This document shows, piece after piece, positions 43,759-53,189 of a stretch of DNA of 64,000 nt. This DNA comes from Bacillus sp. sid0103 (GTDB taxonomy: Bacteria > Bacillota > Bacilli > Bacillales_B > DSM-18226), in contig NZ_JAHUWN010000027.1 in assembly GCF_019219025.1 (NCBI RefSeq), forward strand, positions 20,393 through 84,392, read 5' to 3'. The notes under the pieces were generated by a model that saw only the letters and a list, made by a program, of their open reading frames with translations, was not told the origin of the DNA and ran no database searches. The translations under genes were made by a program, and so were the position numbers. How positions within the stretch are numbered: the stretch's first letter is position 1; each line of letters opens with the position of its first letter.

Positions 43759-44256
43759 ATGAACAGAGAATTCTCAAATAAAACGTCTTCAAAATCTTCC
43801 GGTATTTTTGGACTTATTTTCTGTTTTATCGGTATTGGATTCATGTTCATTAATGTCTTGATTGGGTCGATTATCATTATTATTGCCCTTGTCATCTTTC
43901 TAATTATGTATTACTTTGGCAATGACACCACCGTTATCTGTCATGAAAATGGTTTTACTGTCACGATCGCAAACAAGCGAGAAGGTATATCTGTTAATGA
44001 ATATTCATGGGAGGACGTAACCGAAACTCTCTATTATGAGAAAGAATCTGCAGGTGAAAATAATACTACCACATGTTATTTCCAGGTAAAAACAGAAAAT
44101 GGCATTGCCTTTACTCTATATGAAATGAAGAATTTTCACGAATTAATTGAACTTTGCAATCAGAATATAGATCACTTACCGTACTTTTGGGAAAAGCCAA
44201 CGGGCATGTTTAAAACGCGCTATCAAAAACAAAATCGTGTCCCTAATAACTCATAA
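43759..44256 (+). CDS. Membrane protein with two N-terminal helices and a PH-like domain
   Basis: 165 residues from the ATG at 43759 (AAAGGAGG eight bases upstream). Two hydrophobic helices (residues ~15-55) precede a cytosolic beta-rich domain (VICHENGFTVTIANKREG, WEDVTETLYY). This looks like a small PH-like membrane protein of unknown function. It has a strong terminator downstream. Confidence 0.75.
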   Translation: MNREFSNKTSSKSSGIFGLIFCFIGIGFMFINVLIGSIIIIIALVIFLIMYYFGNDTTVICHENGFTVTIANKREGISVNEYSWEDVTETLYYEKESAGENNTTTCYFQVKTENGIAFTLYEMKNFHELIELCNQNIDHLPYFWEKPTGMFKTRYQKQNRVPNNS

Positions 44257-44281
44257 AACAATACCTATAAATACATGAAAA

Positions 44282-44324
44282 GGTGTCAGGCACCATGTGA
44301 ATTCTTCACATGGTGCCTGACACC
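44282..44324. terminator. Bidirectional terminator with perfect 20-bp palindrome
   Basis: GGTGTCAGGCACCATGTGAA is followed, after three bases, by its exact reverse complement, with A/T runs on both sides. It lies between convergent genes and shares its core with the 37140 terminator. Confidence 0.9.
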
Positions 44325-44341
44325 TTTTTAGTTTTTTTGTC

Positions 44342-45040
44342 TTAAAAAAGATGATGGATATTGAAGTTCATTAGGGGCGGGATGAGGAGTGCTCCCCAAA
44401 TTAAGGTAATCAATGCGGCGAAGATCATGGCCAGGGATGAGAATGTTGCTTCTTGTTTCCCGTATTCAAACGCTTTGTTTGTTCCTGCACCATGTGCGCC
44501 CATGCCTAGTGCAAGGCCTTTGGCAATTGGTGTTTTAATCGATAGCCCTTTGATCACCGATGGGCCAACAATGCTCCCAATAATACCTGTTAAAATGACG
44601 AAAACAGTTGTCAATGTTGGCAGACCGCCAATTTCTTTTGAAACCTCAATGGCAATCGGCGTTGTAATCGACCTTGGAAGGATCGATGTGATAAAGTCAT
44701 ATTTCAAGTGGAGCAATTTTGACAAACCAAATGTAGAAAAAATCGCTACTAGTGATCCTGTGCTAATACTAATGATAATGGTACCCACATATTTTTTTAC
44801 AATGCTTAAGTTTTTATAAATCGGTACTGCAAATGCAACTGTTGCTGGTTCGAGCATATGTGTCAGCCATTGGGAATCCTCGAGGTATTGATCAGCTGAG
44901 ACATGAGTCACTGATATCAAGGTTATTAATAGGAACGGTGCAAGCAATAAGGGATGGAAAAAGAACAGGCTCCATTTTGCATGGGCCTTTTTGGACAAAC
45001 GATAAATAAGGAACGTTAATATGGTAAATAAAATCATCAT
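44342..45040 (-). CDS. lrgB: LrgB/CidB-family membrane protein
   Basis: A 232-residue integral membrane protein of the LrgB family (SITTPIAIEVSKEIGG and GLALGMGAHGAGTNKAFEYG are hallmarks). It pairs with LrgA to form a holin/antiholin-like or metabolite (pyruvate-type) transport pair. Its ATG at 45040 overlaps the lrgA stop (TGATG), so translation is coupled. The symbol could equally be cidB or ywbG. Confidence 0.9.
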   Translation of the reverse strand: MMILFTILTFLIYRLSKKAHAKWSLFFFHPLLLAPFLLITLISVTHVSADQYLEDSQWLTHMLEPATVAFAVPIYKNLSIVKKYVGTIIISISTGSLVAIFSTFGLSKLLHLKYDFITSILPRSITTPIAIEVSKEIGGLPTLTTVFVILTGIIGSIVGPSVIKGLSIKTPIAKGLALGMGAHGAGTNKAFEYGKQEATFSSLAMIFAALITLIWGALLIPPLMNFNIHHLF

Positions 45041-45408
45041 CAATGCTGCTCACCCCTATTCCCACCCGTTATTTTTTCGGCAATTAGTGCCGTGATTCCC
45101 ATAACAATGATCGTGCTAATGCCAATCAAACCGACGATTTCTGCGCCCTGTACACTTAGAATTTCATCATAATTTACAATCCCAACTGCTGAAGGCACAA
45201 AGAAAAGCAACAGCTCAGCTAACAGCCAATTTGCACCTTTTTCCACCCAATCTAATTTAACAATGTTGAAATAAAGCGCAAGAAACAGAAGGCACATTCC
45301 GAACATCGAAGCAGGGATTGGAAGTGGAATCATCTCTTTCAGTGCCGCTCCTAGAAATAAAAACACATGTATTAATAGTACTTGTACGATAATTACTCCA
45401 AGTTTCAT
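45040..45408 (-). CDS. lrgA: LrgA/CidA-family holin-like membrane protein
   Basis: 122 residues from the ATG at 45408 (GAGGGG nine bases upstream) with four hydrophobic helices. The family signature is LPIPASMFGMCLLFLALYF. It works with LrgB in overflow metabolism or cell lysis control. A terminator-like hairpin stands directly before the ribosome binding site. The LysR gene precedes it on the same strand. Confidence 0.9.
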   Translation of the reverse strand: MKLGVIIVQVLLIHVFLFLGAALKEMIPLPIPASMFGMCLLFLALYFNIVKLDWVEKGANWLLAELLLFFVPSAVGIVNYDEILSVQGAEIVGLIGISTIIVMGITALIAEKITGGNRGEQH

Positions 45409-45435
45409 CGAAATAATCCCCTCCTCAAAGCAAAA

Positions 45436-45459
45436 AAAAGGAGCTTTAAGACTCCTTTT
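45436..45459 (-). terminator. Terminator-like hairpin between LysR gene and lrgA
   Basis: AAAAGGAG and CTCCTTTT with an 8-base loop, followed by T-rich sequence on the minus strand. Only about 11 bases separate it from the lrgA ribosome site, leaving no room for a promoter between them. Confidence 0.75.
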
Positions 45460-45545
45460 CATTCCGAAAATAACTATAGAGTAATAGTACGCTGATTATC
45501 ACTATTCGTAAAATACATATTCCGAATGATTTTCATAACTGAAAG

Positions 45546-46424
45546 TTATAATGGATCTTTTAAAATAAAATCAATAAAAGTTCGCGCGGCGTTAGAAATA
45601 TAGCGTTCTTTTTTAGTTAGGACCGCCAGCCTCCACAGAATCGGTTGTTCAAGATCGATAATCTTAATATCTGTGTTAAATGCCCGATTACAAATCGATT
45701 GAGGCAGAATCGTAATTCCGAGGTTTGCAGCAACCATTTCTGTCATCAAGTCCCATTGAGAACTCATAAATAAAATGTTAGGCTCAAAACCAGCTGCAAT
45801 GAAATGATTTCGCATGATTTGATTCAAGGCAAATTCCTCATGATAAAAAATAAACTCTTCATCCTTTAATTCCTTAATATCGACTACTTCTTTATGTGCC
45901 AAACGATGATCTTTATAAACCAATAGCTTCATTTCTTCTTCAACAATGGGGTACACATCAAATTCCTGCTCATCAATAGGGAGAACGGCCACACCGAGCT
46001 CAAACTCCCCTTCCTCGACACTCTTTACCACTCTTGCTCCACCATACTCAGTAATATTCAGTTTTATATTTGGATAGGTATGATGAAACTTCGCGATCAC
46101 TCTTGGAAAAAATAAACTGCCTATAAAGGGGGGCAGCCCAATATTAATCTGCCCTCTAGTCAAGTTAGTGATATCATTTAAAGTGGTTTTCATCTCAGTT
46201 AGAATTCCAGCCATTTTCTGTGCATAGTCAAGAACAATTTTTCCGGCATCAGTCAGGTCACTTGTCTTATTGGTACGAATAATCAACGTCATCCCTAACT
46301 CTTCCTCCAAAGCCCGGACAGACTTACTCAAAGCTGGTTGTGAGAGATGTATATGCTCTGCTGCTTTTGTGATACTTTTATGCTTTGCGACTTCAATAAA
46401 TAGTTGTAACTGTCTAAATTCCAA
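45546..46424 (-). CDS. LysR-family transcriptional regulator (CidR/YwbI-like)
   Basis: A 292-residue LysR regulator starting at TTG 46424 (AGAGGTG six bases upstream). The helix-turn-helix (residues ~15-55) reads SITKAAEHIHLSQPALSKSV. The effector domain follows (NIGLPPFIGSLFF, LGITILPQSI). Its place directly upstream of lrgAB matches regulators of cidAB/ywbHG. The effector is perhaps an overflow acid (inferred). It is 15 bases after the threonine aldolase gene, so probably transcribed with it. Confidence 0.92.
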   Translation of the reverse strand: MEFRQLQLFIEVAKHKSITKAAEHIHLSQPALSKSVRALEEELGMTLIIRTNKTSDLTDAGKIVLDYAQKMAGILTEMKTTLNDITNLTRGQINIGLPPFIGSLFFPRVIAKFHHTYPNIKLNITEYGGARVVKSVEEGEFELGVAVLPIDEQEFDVYPIVEEEMKLLVYKDHRLAHKEVVDIKELKDEEFIFYHEEFALNQIMRNHFIAAGFEPNILFMSSQWDLMTEMVAANLGITILPQSICNRAFNTDIKIIDLEQPILWRLAVLTKKERYISNAARTFIDFILKDPL

Positions 46425-46439
46425 AGTTTACACCTCTGA

Positions 46440-47543
46440 TCAATTAACTCTAGCTTGGTATTCCCTCATCTTCTCATTAAGAAGTCTAAAGACCTTTTCT
46501 AACTCAGTCTTCGGAATTTTAGAAAACAAGTCACCTACGCTTATTTCAGAGTAACATGATGTATGGTTAACTTCTCTTATATTACCAGTTAAACCAATCC
46601 CTGATTCCTTGTAAAGATCGACAAGAATTGACTCGATGTCCTCTTTTAAACCTTGAAAATGAACATGAAACATATTAGAAACAGGTACCAACGGTTTGGT
46701 CGCTATTCCATGACAGTGATTATAGTATCCTGCAAGTTCCTTCGCTTCATCAAAATATTGTTTCATTTTACCGATTTTTTGATCAAAGTAATAATCCGCA
46801 CTAAGAATATATGGATAAAGGCTGATCAAATCTCCGCCATGCCGCCGTTTCCAAACCATTGATTGATCTGTAAAAGTTTGCTCTCCTGCAAGAATAGCTC
46901 CCGCAATCCCGCCAATTCCTTTGTAAAAAGAAACATAAACACTATCAAATAGAGCACAGATCTCAGCTGCAGACTTCTCATAGTAGGGAAGAATTTCAAA
47001 AAGTCTCGCACCATCCAAATGGAGTTTAATTTCTTTTTCACGACAATAGGCTGATATCTCCTCTAAAGTTTTGTAATCTGGTAGTTGCCCGCCAATCTCA
47101 CGTTGTGGTAATTCCAACAATAAGCAGGAAATTTCATCCTTCATATCCTGAACATCTTTCAAGTGAATCACACGATCGTTATCTGCCAGGAAAATCGTTT
47201 CGATATGATGCAATTCTTTCAAGCCGTCTTCTTCATGAATCTCTAAATGACACAACGGATGATAGGCCACTTTTCTTATTCCTTTTCGATCACACCAAAT
47301 TCTTAAGGCAATTTGCTGGGCCATTGTTCCACTAGGAAAAAAAACAGCTGCTTCTTTCCCTAAATACTTTGCCATCTTTCCTTGAAAGTCTTCAATAATC
47401 TTTCCCTTCCCGTAGGTGTCACTCTCAAGTTGTCCATCGATCGTATCTAAAACAGACTTTAACGTATGAATGTCCCTAGAACCATGACCAGGGACCTTAT
47501 ATTTTGCTTGTTTATAGGCTTCTAATAAAGTATTATTAGTCAA
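46440..47543 (-). CDS. Threonine aldolase-family PLP lyase
   Basis: A 367-residue beta-eliminating-lyase-fold PLP enzyme. It has AVFFPSGTMAQQIAL (cofactor region), IKLHLDGARLFEI (Asp), and the PLP lysine in VYVSFYKGIGGIAGAIL. This fits low-specificity threonine aldolase, cleaving threonine to glycine and acetaldehyde; other lyase roles are possible. The start is TTG at 47543 with a GGAG site. It lies upstream of the LysR gene (15-base gap). Confidence 0.88.
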   Translation of the reverse strand: MTNNTLLEAYKQAKYKVPGHGSRDIHTLKSVLDTIDGQLESDTYGKGKIIEDFQGKMAKYLGKEAAVFFPSGTMAQQIALRIWCDRKGIRKVAYHPLCHLEIHEEDGLKELHHIETIFLADNDRVIHLKDVQDMKDEISCLLLELPQREIGGQLPDYKTLEEISAYCREKEIKLHLDGARLFEILPYYEKSAAEICALFDSVYVSFYKGIGGIAGAILAGEQTFTDQSMVWKRRHGGDLISLYPYILSADYYFDQKIGKMKQYFDEAKELAGYYNHCHGIATKPLVPVSNMFHVHFQGLKEDIESILVDLYKESGIGLTGNIREVNHTSCYSEISVGDLFSKIPKTELEKVFRLLNEKMREYQARVN

Positions 47544-47750
47544 ATTTATTAAGTCTCCTTTTTTCTACTAGTGGTTATTTTAGGATGCTAAAGAATGACA
47601 GTTACATCAACTGCTAAACTGGTTTAATTGGATATATTTCCATTATAATTCTTTTCAAGCAATTCTATCAATTTAATATAGGAGGGAACATTTTAAAAGC
47701 CTGCCCTACTCAACTGCAGAGTAGAATTTTTTCTATTTATACGCACAAAA

Positions 47751-47774
47751 AAAGACTCCCCTAAGAGAGTCTTT
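47751..47774 (-). terminator. Terminator of the cold-shock gene
   Basis: AAAGACTC and GAGTCTTT with an 8-base loop and T-rich sequence on the minus strand. Confidence 0.85.
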
Positions 47775-47790
47775 TGATAGTTAGGTTCAA

Positions 47791-47991
47791 TTATGCTTTA
47801 CGAACGTTAGTAGCTTGAGGTCCACGTTGACCTTGTTCTACTTCAAATGTAACAGCTTGACCTTCGTCTAAAGTTTTGAAACCTTCGCTTTGGATAGCTG
47901 AGAAGTGTACGAATACATCGTCTCCTGCTTCGCGTTCGATGAATCCGAAACCTTTTTCTGCATTAAACCATTTTACTTTACCTTGTTCCAT
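47791..47991 (-). CDS. Cold-shock protein (CspA/CspB family)
   Basis: A 66-residue single-stranded nucleic-acid-binding OB-fold protein starting at ATG 47991 (AGGAGG seven bases upstream). RNP1 is KGFGFI and RNP2 VFVHF. A long leader with a small hairpin precedes it, as usual for cold-shock mRNAs. Which csp paralogue it is cannot be told. Confidence 0.96.
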   Translation of the reverse strand: MEQGKVKWFNAEKGFGFIEREAGDDVFVHFSAIQSEGFKTLDEGQAVTFEVEQGQRGPQATNVRKA

Positions 47992-48006
47992 TGTTGTTTC
48001 CTCCTC

Positions 48007-48021
48007 GTGTGCTTTGCACAC
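48007..48021 (-). promoter_or_regulatory. Leader hairpin before the cold-shock gene
   Basis: GTGTGCTTTGCACAC can fold into a 6-base stem with a 3-base loop, directly upstream of the ribosome binding site. It may act in temperature-dependent translation (inferred). Confidence 0.4.
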
Positions 48022-48146
48022 ATTGTGTTACTATCCTTGCTCAGTTCTTCAAGACAGAAAGTTTAGCACTTATTATCCTACAACTAACAAAAATAATTCT
48101 TCCTAACTATAACAGAGAATTGATAGAAATGCAAATTTGTTTTTTA

Positions 48147-48180
48147 CTTTGTGTTCTTTTTGGTGTCAGGCACCACAAAG
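48147..48180. repeat. GGTGTCAGGCACC element in the cold-shock leader region
   Basis: CTTTGTG and CACAAAG flank GGTGTCAGGCACC at 48162-48174. It is a further copy of the repeat seen at 37140, 42718 and 44282, here not acting as an obvious terminator. Confidence 0.5.
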
Positions 48181-48231
48181 GCTACGACAGTAAGCTTTAA
48201 AATCTACTAGAAATGAAATCATTTCAAAAAA

Positions 48232-48257
48232 ACATCTCCTACAGGGGTGGGAGATGT
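48232..48257 (-). terminator. Terminator of the brnQ gene
   Basis: ACATCTCC and GGAGATGT with a 10-base loop and T7 on the minus strand. Confidence 0.82.
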
Positions 48258-48290
48258 ATTTCAAATGCTATTTTGGCACTTTCAGTTTTT

Positions 48291-49646
48291 TTAAACACGG
48301 ACTCCAGAGAAATTCTGTACATTGGCGAATATTCCCGTAATTAAGATCGTAACCAAAACTGGTATCAGCCAGCCGAGGCCATTGTTATAGAAAGGTAATA
48401 TTTGTTCATAAACCCTGATAATATGAGCAAGCCAGCCGAAATATTCGATTCCAAGCAGGTCACATAATGTTTTAAAGCCATCGATAATACTGATCATGAA
48501 AGTGACAGAAATCGCAGCTACATAAACAAGCCGTGAATGGTTAAACAGCTTTGACAAAAATGTCAACAGCATTAACGCAATCGCCAATGGATAAAGAAAC
48601 ATTAAAACAGGAATGGAAAAATTAATAATATTTGATAAACCAAAGTTTGCGATCACAAACGATACGAGTGAAAAGAAAACCACCCATATTTTGTAACTGA
48701 CTTTAGGTAGCCGTGTATGAAAGTATTCACCACACGCAGTCATCAAGCCGATGCTCGTTGTCAGACAAGCAAGCAGGATAATAACCGATAACATTACCGT
48801 TCCAAACGTTCCAAAGTAATACGAAGATGCCTTCCCTAGGACGGGACCTCCCGTATCAAAAAGTCCGAATGCATCAGTGCTCGTTGCCCCTAAATAGGCA
48901 ACGCCCACATAGATGATACCAAGAAAAATGGTCGCAATTAGTCCAGATTTAGCTGAAGCTAATAGGACACCGCTTGTTGATGTTACACCCATCGAACGAA
49001 TCGAATTGATAACGATGATCCCAAAGACAAGCGATGCAAGGGCATCCATCGTGTTATAGCCCTCCATAAAACCTTTTAAGAACGCCCCGTTTGCATAAGC
49101 CGCCTGCGGAGCTGGTATCGAACCAAGCGGTTTGACAATAACCATTACTAATAAGATAAAAATAAGGACGATGATCGCAGGAGAAAGAATTTTCCCGACC
49201 CGATCCACTAGCTTGGCTGGGTTTAACGAAAACCAAAGGGTCACGATAAAAAATAGCAAGGTGAACACGAACAAGCCAATTTGTCCATAACCTTCGCTTA
49301 CGAACGGTGCAATCCCGATATCATAGGCGACAGCGCCTGTCCTTGGTGCTGCAAAAAATGGCCCAATCGTCAAATAAAGAAGCGATGTAAAGATTACCCC
49401 ATAGAGCGGGTGGACACGGCTTGCAAGTTCCTCTAAGTTCTTACTTCCTGAGAACCCCATCGACAGGATTCCTAGAAACGGCAATCCAATTCCAGTTATT
49501 AAAAAGCCAGTGATGGCCATCCATACATTTGACCCTGCATTCTGACCGAGTGCTGCGGGAAAAATTAGATTCCCTGCTCCGAAAAACAAGGCAAACAACA
49601 TGACTCCTATCACGAAATACCTTGAAAATGGTAATTTATTTTGCAT
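48291..49646 (-). CDS. brnQ: Branched-chain amino acid transport system II carrier protein
   Basis: A 451-residue membrane protein with ~12 hydrophobic helices. The LIVCS family hallmark is FALFFGAGNLIFPAALGQNAG near the N-terminus, followed by IGPFFAAPRTGAVAYDIGI. It carries leucine, isoleucine and valine with a cation. The ATG has TAGGAGAAGC upstream. No T-box leader is seen. Monocistronic. Confidence 0.95.
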   Translation of the reverse strand: MQNKLPFSRYFVIGVMLFALFFGAGNLIFPAALGQNAGSNVWMAITGFLITGIGLPFLGILSMGFSGSKNLEELASRVHPLYGVIFTSLLYLTIGPFFAAPRTGAVAYDIGIAPFVSEGYGQIGLFVFTLLFFIVTLWFSLNPAKLVDRVGKILSPAIIVLIFILLVMVIVKPLGSIPAPQAAYANGAFLKGFMEGYNTMDALASLVFGIIVINSIRSMGVTSTSGVLLASAKSGLIATIFLGIIYVGVAYLGATSTDAFGLFDTGGPVLGKASSYYFGTFGTVMLSVIILLACLTTSIGLMTACGEYFHTRLPKVSYKIWVVFFSLVSFVIANFGLSNIINFSIPVLMFLYPLAIALMLLTFLSKLFNHSRLVYVAAISVTFMISIIDGFKTLCDLLGIEYFGWLAHIIRVYEQILPFYNNGLGWLIPVLVTILITGIFANVQNFSGVRV

Positions 49647-49893
49647 ATTTGCTTCTCCTACCTACATGTTTAATCCGTTTGGATTCAATATATTCCGACA
49701 ATAATATTACTATCCACAACACTTAATATCAACCTATTTTTGAGATTAATTTGATAATTTCGAAAGGAATAATCTACTAGTTCGCAACCAATTTACTGGA
49801 ATTATCCTAAATAGACAAAAAAATACATGTATCCTACTAACTAATCGATGTTATTTTAATATAATTAATAATTAAGATTAGAAAAATAAAAAA

Positions 49894-49926
49894 AGACCTT
49901 TGTCCGACTTTTCGGCAAGGGCCTCT
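49894..49926 (-). terminator. Terminator of the BsuPI lipoprotein gene
   Basis: A long stem with some mismatches (AGACCTTTG against CAAGGGCCTCT, inner CCG/CGG) and T7 on the minus strand. Confidence 0.75.
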
Positions 49927-49944
49927 TAGAAAAAACACTAACAT

Positions 49945-50628
49945 TTATTCATTGACAAACTTATAAATCAACTTTTGTCCAGTTTCATTTTCCGTGTATA
50001 AAAAGGAAATTTGATTGCCTTCTTTCAGTGATGATAATTGCCTTATCGCCTCCTCTGTTAACTGGAAGGCTACTTTCTTACCTTCTATATCGATTTCTAT
50101 CGTATGCGGATCCATTTGACCTACCAGAACACCGGATCCTTTGCTAAACGAATTTTTAATGAGTAAGTCGGTCACCACTTTGGCTTCCTCTTCTTTTGCT
50201 GTTAAGAACACCTCGATTTTATAATGGCCATTGGGAAGATCTGAAATCGTAAATTTCTTAGCTATTTCCTGATTACTTCCTAAATCTAGTATCTTGATCG
50301 CTTGTGTTGACATGACCTCATCCGAATATTGTCTGACTTTCTTTCCTTGTAAATCGTAGACAATATAATCAGCCTCTAAACCACTAGTAAAAGTTAGTTT
50401 CTGTGCTTTGACTGAAAGATTTTTTACCGTGTATTGGACAATCATCGAATGGTTCTCAGGCTTCGTTTCAATCGTGGCATGAAACTTAGCGGCGATTTCA
50501 CTTTGATCAGGAGCCTTTCTCTTAGTACCTTCTGAGCTGCCCTTTGGAGCATCCCCCATTCCACACCCCGTCAACAAGCCAATCACCAATACAGAACCGA
50601 TAATAGGGAACCATTTCTTGTTTCGCAT
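49945..50628 (-). CDS. BsuPI-domain lipoprotein
   Basis: A 227-residue predicted lipoprotein (lipobox LLTGC near residue 22). A BsuPI (intracellular proteinase inhibitor-like) beta-sandwich follows at ~45-155 (QYTVKNLSVKAQKLTFTSG, VYDLQGKKVRQYSD). The tail (VLVGQMDPHTIEIDIEG) resembles an added OB-like unit. It may bind an extracellular protease or envelope partner. Monocistronic. Confidence 0.82.
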   Translation of the reverse strand: MRNKKWFPIIGSVLVIGLLTGCGMGDAPKGSSEGTKRKAPDQSEIAAKFHATIETKPENHSMIVQYTVKNLSVKAQKLTFTSGLEADYIVYDLQGKKVRQYSDEVMSTQAIKILDLGSNQEIAKKFTISDLPNGHYKIEVFLTAKEEEAKVVTDLLIKNSFSKGSGVLVGQMDPHTIEIDIEGKKVAFQLTEEAIRQLSSLKEGNQISFLYTENETGQKLIYKFVNE

Positions 50629-50809
50629 TTTCTCTCCCCTTTTCCAAAAGGAAATTTGTAGGTCTTAGCCATATAGTCGCCGAAATGGAGAACAAAGTTA
50701 CATGTTTTTCAATATTAATTAAATTCGATTAGCTCCACAAAAAATAAAAAAATTGCCATAAATATAGATAAAGTCCCTACATTTACAGCAATTTAATGAA
50801 AAATACATT

Positions 50810-51601
50810 CTAATTCGCCAGCAATTCCTCTAATAAAGGAAAAAGTTCTTCCAAATGTTTAATCTCATAAGTTGGAATAACTTCATTTCTGACTTTGTCG
50901 TGACGGTTAATCCAGACCGTTTTGATCCCTGCCCGATTTGCACCAAGGATATCGGTCATGAGATTATCCCCTACCATGATGACCTCATCTTTTTGAACCG
51001 ACAATAATTCCAGGGCGTGTTCAAAGATGGTCGGATCTGGTTTTCCTCTGCCAAAATTACCTGAAATAACAATTTGATCAAAATATGGAACAAGCTCCGG
51101 TGTGATCTCTAATTTTGTATTTTGAAGATCTGGTGAACCATTGGTTAACAGCAACAGTTGAAAATTCCCTTTTAATCTATCAAGAATTTTAAATGATTCC
51201 TCATATACAAACGGTAATTTCCTGCGCTCTTGTGGGAACCGTTCCGCTAACTCCAAGCCAAAATCAGCGTCATCCACACCAAGAGCCTTCAATCCCGCTG
51301 TCCAGGCATCTTTCCGATAGGCAGGGACCGTTTCCTTCATTTTTCTAAAATCATCATGTTCATCTAAAAAATTTCCCCAAAGACCTTCAAAAGGATTGAT
51401 CCCAATCATTTGCGTGAAAGGATAAAATTCATAGGAAGAGTATAATTCTCTCGCAGCCTCTCGAACGGCCTCTTCTAATTGATCCACGTCAATTCCATAC
51501 CGTTCCTTTGCCACTTGACACGTGGCTGCAAAAGCTTCCTTTACACTTTTTTGATCCCAAAGCAGTGTATCATCTAAATCAAAAAAAATCGCTTTAATCA
51601 T
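50810..51601 (-). CDS. HAD-superfamily hydrolase (YjjG/nucleotidase-like)
   Basis: A 263-residue HAD phosphatase with a helical cap: motif [12 protein letters not shown], motif [12 protein letters not shown], Lys in [12 protein letters not shown] and motif [19 protein letters not shown]. This is the subfamily I pattern, as in 5'-nucleotidases or phosphoglycolate-type enzymes; substrate not assigned. The ATG has AAGGAG upstream. Monocistronic. Confidence 0.92.
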   Translation of the reverse strand: MIKAIFFDLDDTLLWDQKSVKEAFAATCQVAKERYGIDVDQLEEAVREAARELYSSYEFYPFTQMIGINPFEGLWGNFLDEHDDFRKMKETVPAYRKDAWTAGLKALGVDDADFGLELAERFPQERRKLPFVYEESFKILDRLKGNFQLLLLTNGSPDLQNTKLEITPELVPYFDQIVISGNFGRGKPDPTIFEHALELLSVQKDEVIMVGDNLMTDILGANRAGIKTVWINRHDKVRNEVIPTYEIKHLEELFPLLEELLAN

Positions 51602-51718
51602 GTGATCTTCTCCTTGTTCAAAAGATATATTTTAATAGTTTACCATTTTAAAAATTAAAAATATATGATTCTGAATTTTTTATTTTTTATAAAGCGAAGA
51701 TCAGCTACAATAAAAAAA

Positions 51719-52912
51719 TTATGATGATAATGTTAACACATTGTTTTTGGCTGTTAAATCGTAGATGGCAGGGTCCACAGTTACATTATTTCCGACAACC
51801 ATTAAATGCGCTTTGGAATCCATAGAGACAATGATGACACCATTCTTGACGACCGTTTGGCTGCCGATGACAGCATTTTCAATCCAGGCGTTCTCTTCCA
51901 CGATCGTATTCGGCAAGATAACGGCATTTTTGATTCGTGCCCCCTTTCCCACCTTCACTCCGCTAAACAGAACTGATTTTTCAATCGTTCCATATATTTC
52001 ACAGCCATCACTCAGTAAACTCTGCTGTGTTTTTGCACCCTCATCCATAAATAATGGGGGTGCATTATGTTCGACGGTATGGATCTGCCACTCCGGATTG
52101 TGAAGGAAGATGTTACTCTCTCGATCCAAAAGGTCCAAATTTGCATCCCAATAACTTCGGACCGTTCCTACATCCTTCCAATAGTCATCGAAATAGTAGG
52201 CATAGAGCCGCAAACCATCACAAAGCATGGAAGGAATGATATCCCTGCCGAAATCTCGATTGGTAAATTCTTTTTGCTCCTCTTGTAGCAAATACTCTTT
52301 TAACACGGCCCATTTAAAAATATAAATACCCATGGATGCTAAATTTGTCGTCGGATTTTCCGGTTTTTCTTCAAAATCGATAATTTTATAGCTATTCTTA
52401 TCTATTTTTATGAGACCAAAGCGGCTCGCGTCCTCCCAGGGAACTTCAACTACGGCTATGGTACAATCCGCTTTTGTTTCAATATGCTGCTCAAGCATTA
52501 AAGAATAATCCATTTTATAGATTTGGTCTGCTGATAGAATAAGCACATACTCAGGATTTTGCTGCTCGATAAATTCAATATTTTGAAAGACAGCATGGGA
52601 AGTACCTTCATACCATTCTACTCCAGAGTTATTGCGCTGAAATGGCGGGAGAATGGTTAAGCCCCCGTATCGACTATACAAATTCCAATAGCTGTAATGA
52701 CCAAGATGTGAATGCAACACATATGGTCTGTATTGTGTTAAAATGCCCACCGTCTCAATTCCAGAATTCTTGCAGTTACTTAAAGCAAAATCAATGATGC
52801 GGTATTTCCCACCAAATGGGACCGCTGGCTTAACTAGTGATTTTGTTAACAGGTTTAATCTTGTTCCCTTTCCACCTGCCAATAACAAAGCAATCCATTT
52901 CTGTTTTCTCAT
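51719..52912 (-). CDS. glgC: Glucose-1-phosphate adenylyltransferase-like nucleotidyltransferase
   Basis: A 397-residue enzyme. The nucleotidyltransferase half has [31 protein letters not shown] and GTSHAVFQN. The C-terminal left-handed beta-helix has hexapeptide repeats ([30 protein letters not shown]). It makes ADP-glucose for glycogen. glgB/D/A/P are not adjacent, so this is an isolated copy. It is near a secreted GH13 enzyme. Confidence 0.92.
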   Translation of the reverse strand: MRKQKWIALLLAGGKGTRLNLLTKSLVKPAVPFGGKYRIIDFALSNCKNSGIETVGILTQYRPYVLHSHLGHYSYWNLYSRYGGLTILPPFQRNNSGVEWYEGTSHAVFQNIEFIEQQNPEYVLILSADQIYKMDYSLMLEQHIETKADCTIAVVEVPWEDASRFGLIKIDKNSYKIIDFEEKPENPTTNLASMGIYIFKWAVLKEYLLQEEQKEFTNRDFGRDIIPSMLCDGLRLYAYYFDDYWKDVGTVRSYWDANLDLLDRESNIFLHNPEWQIHTVEHNAPPLFMDEGAKTQQSLLSDGCEIYGTIEKSVLFSGVKVGKGARIKNAVILPNTIVEENAWIENAVIGSQTVVKNGVIIVSMDSKAHLMVVGNNVTVDPAIYDLTAKNNVLTLSS

Positions 52913-53127
52913 TGTTTCCCTCCTCGTAAATTTAGTCCTTTCGTGAGTGCACGTTATTGCAACTTCTTATACTTTTATTATCTCCGTTTTCTTCCATTTT
53001 TCCGTTGAACCTGTTACACCTTTGTGAAAATGTCCAGCTTTTTTATCGACACTAACAAGGAAGCTCACTCTAAAATTAGCTAGTATTGTCGTAATATTAG
53101 ATAAAGAACTTTTTCCAATTAAATAAA

Positions 53128-53172
53128 AACTGCCATTTCTCGGCGATTATCTTCGTCGTTGAAATAGCAGTT
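53128..53172 (-). terminator. Terminator of the DUF438 gene
   Basis: AACTGCCATTTC and GAAATAGCAGTT (one mismatch) with a T-run on the minus strand. Confidence 0.8.
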
Positions 53173-53189
53173 TATTTTGTCACCGTATG

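Noticed and set aside
49647..49944. Possible T-box or amino-acid riboswitch before brnQ.
   Set aside because: No T-box sequence or anti-terminator pairing could be found in the AT-rich gap.
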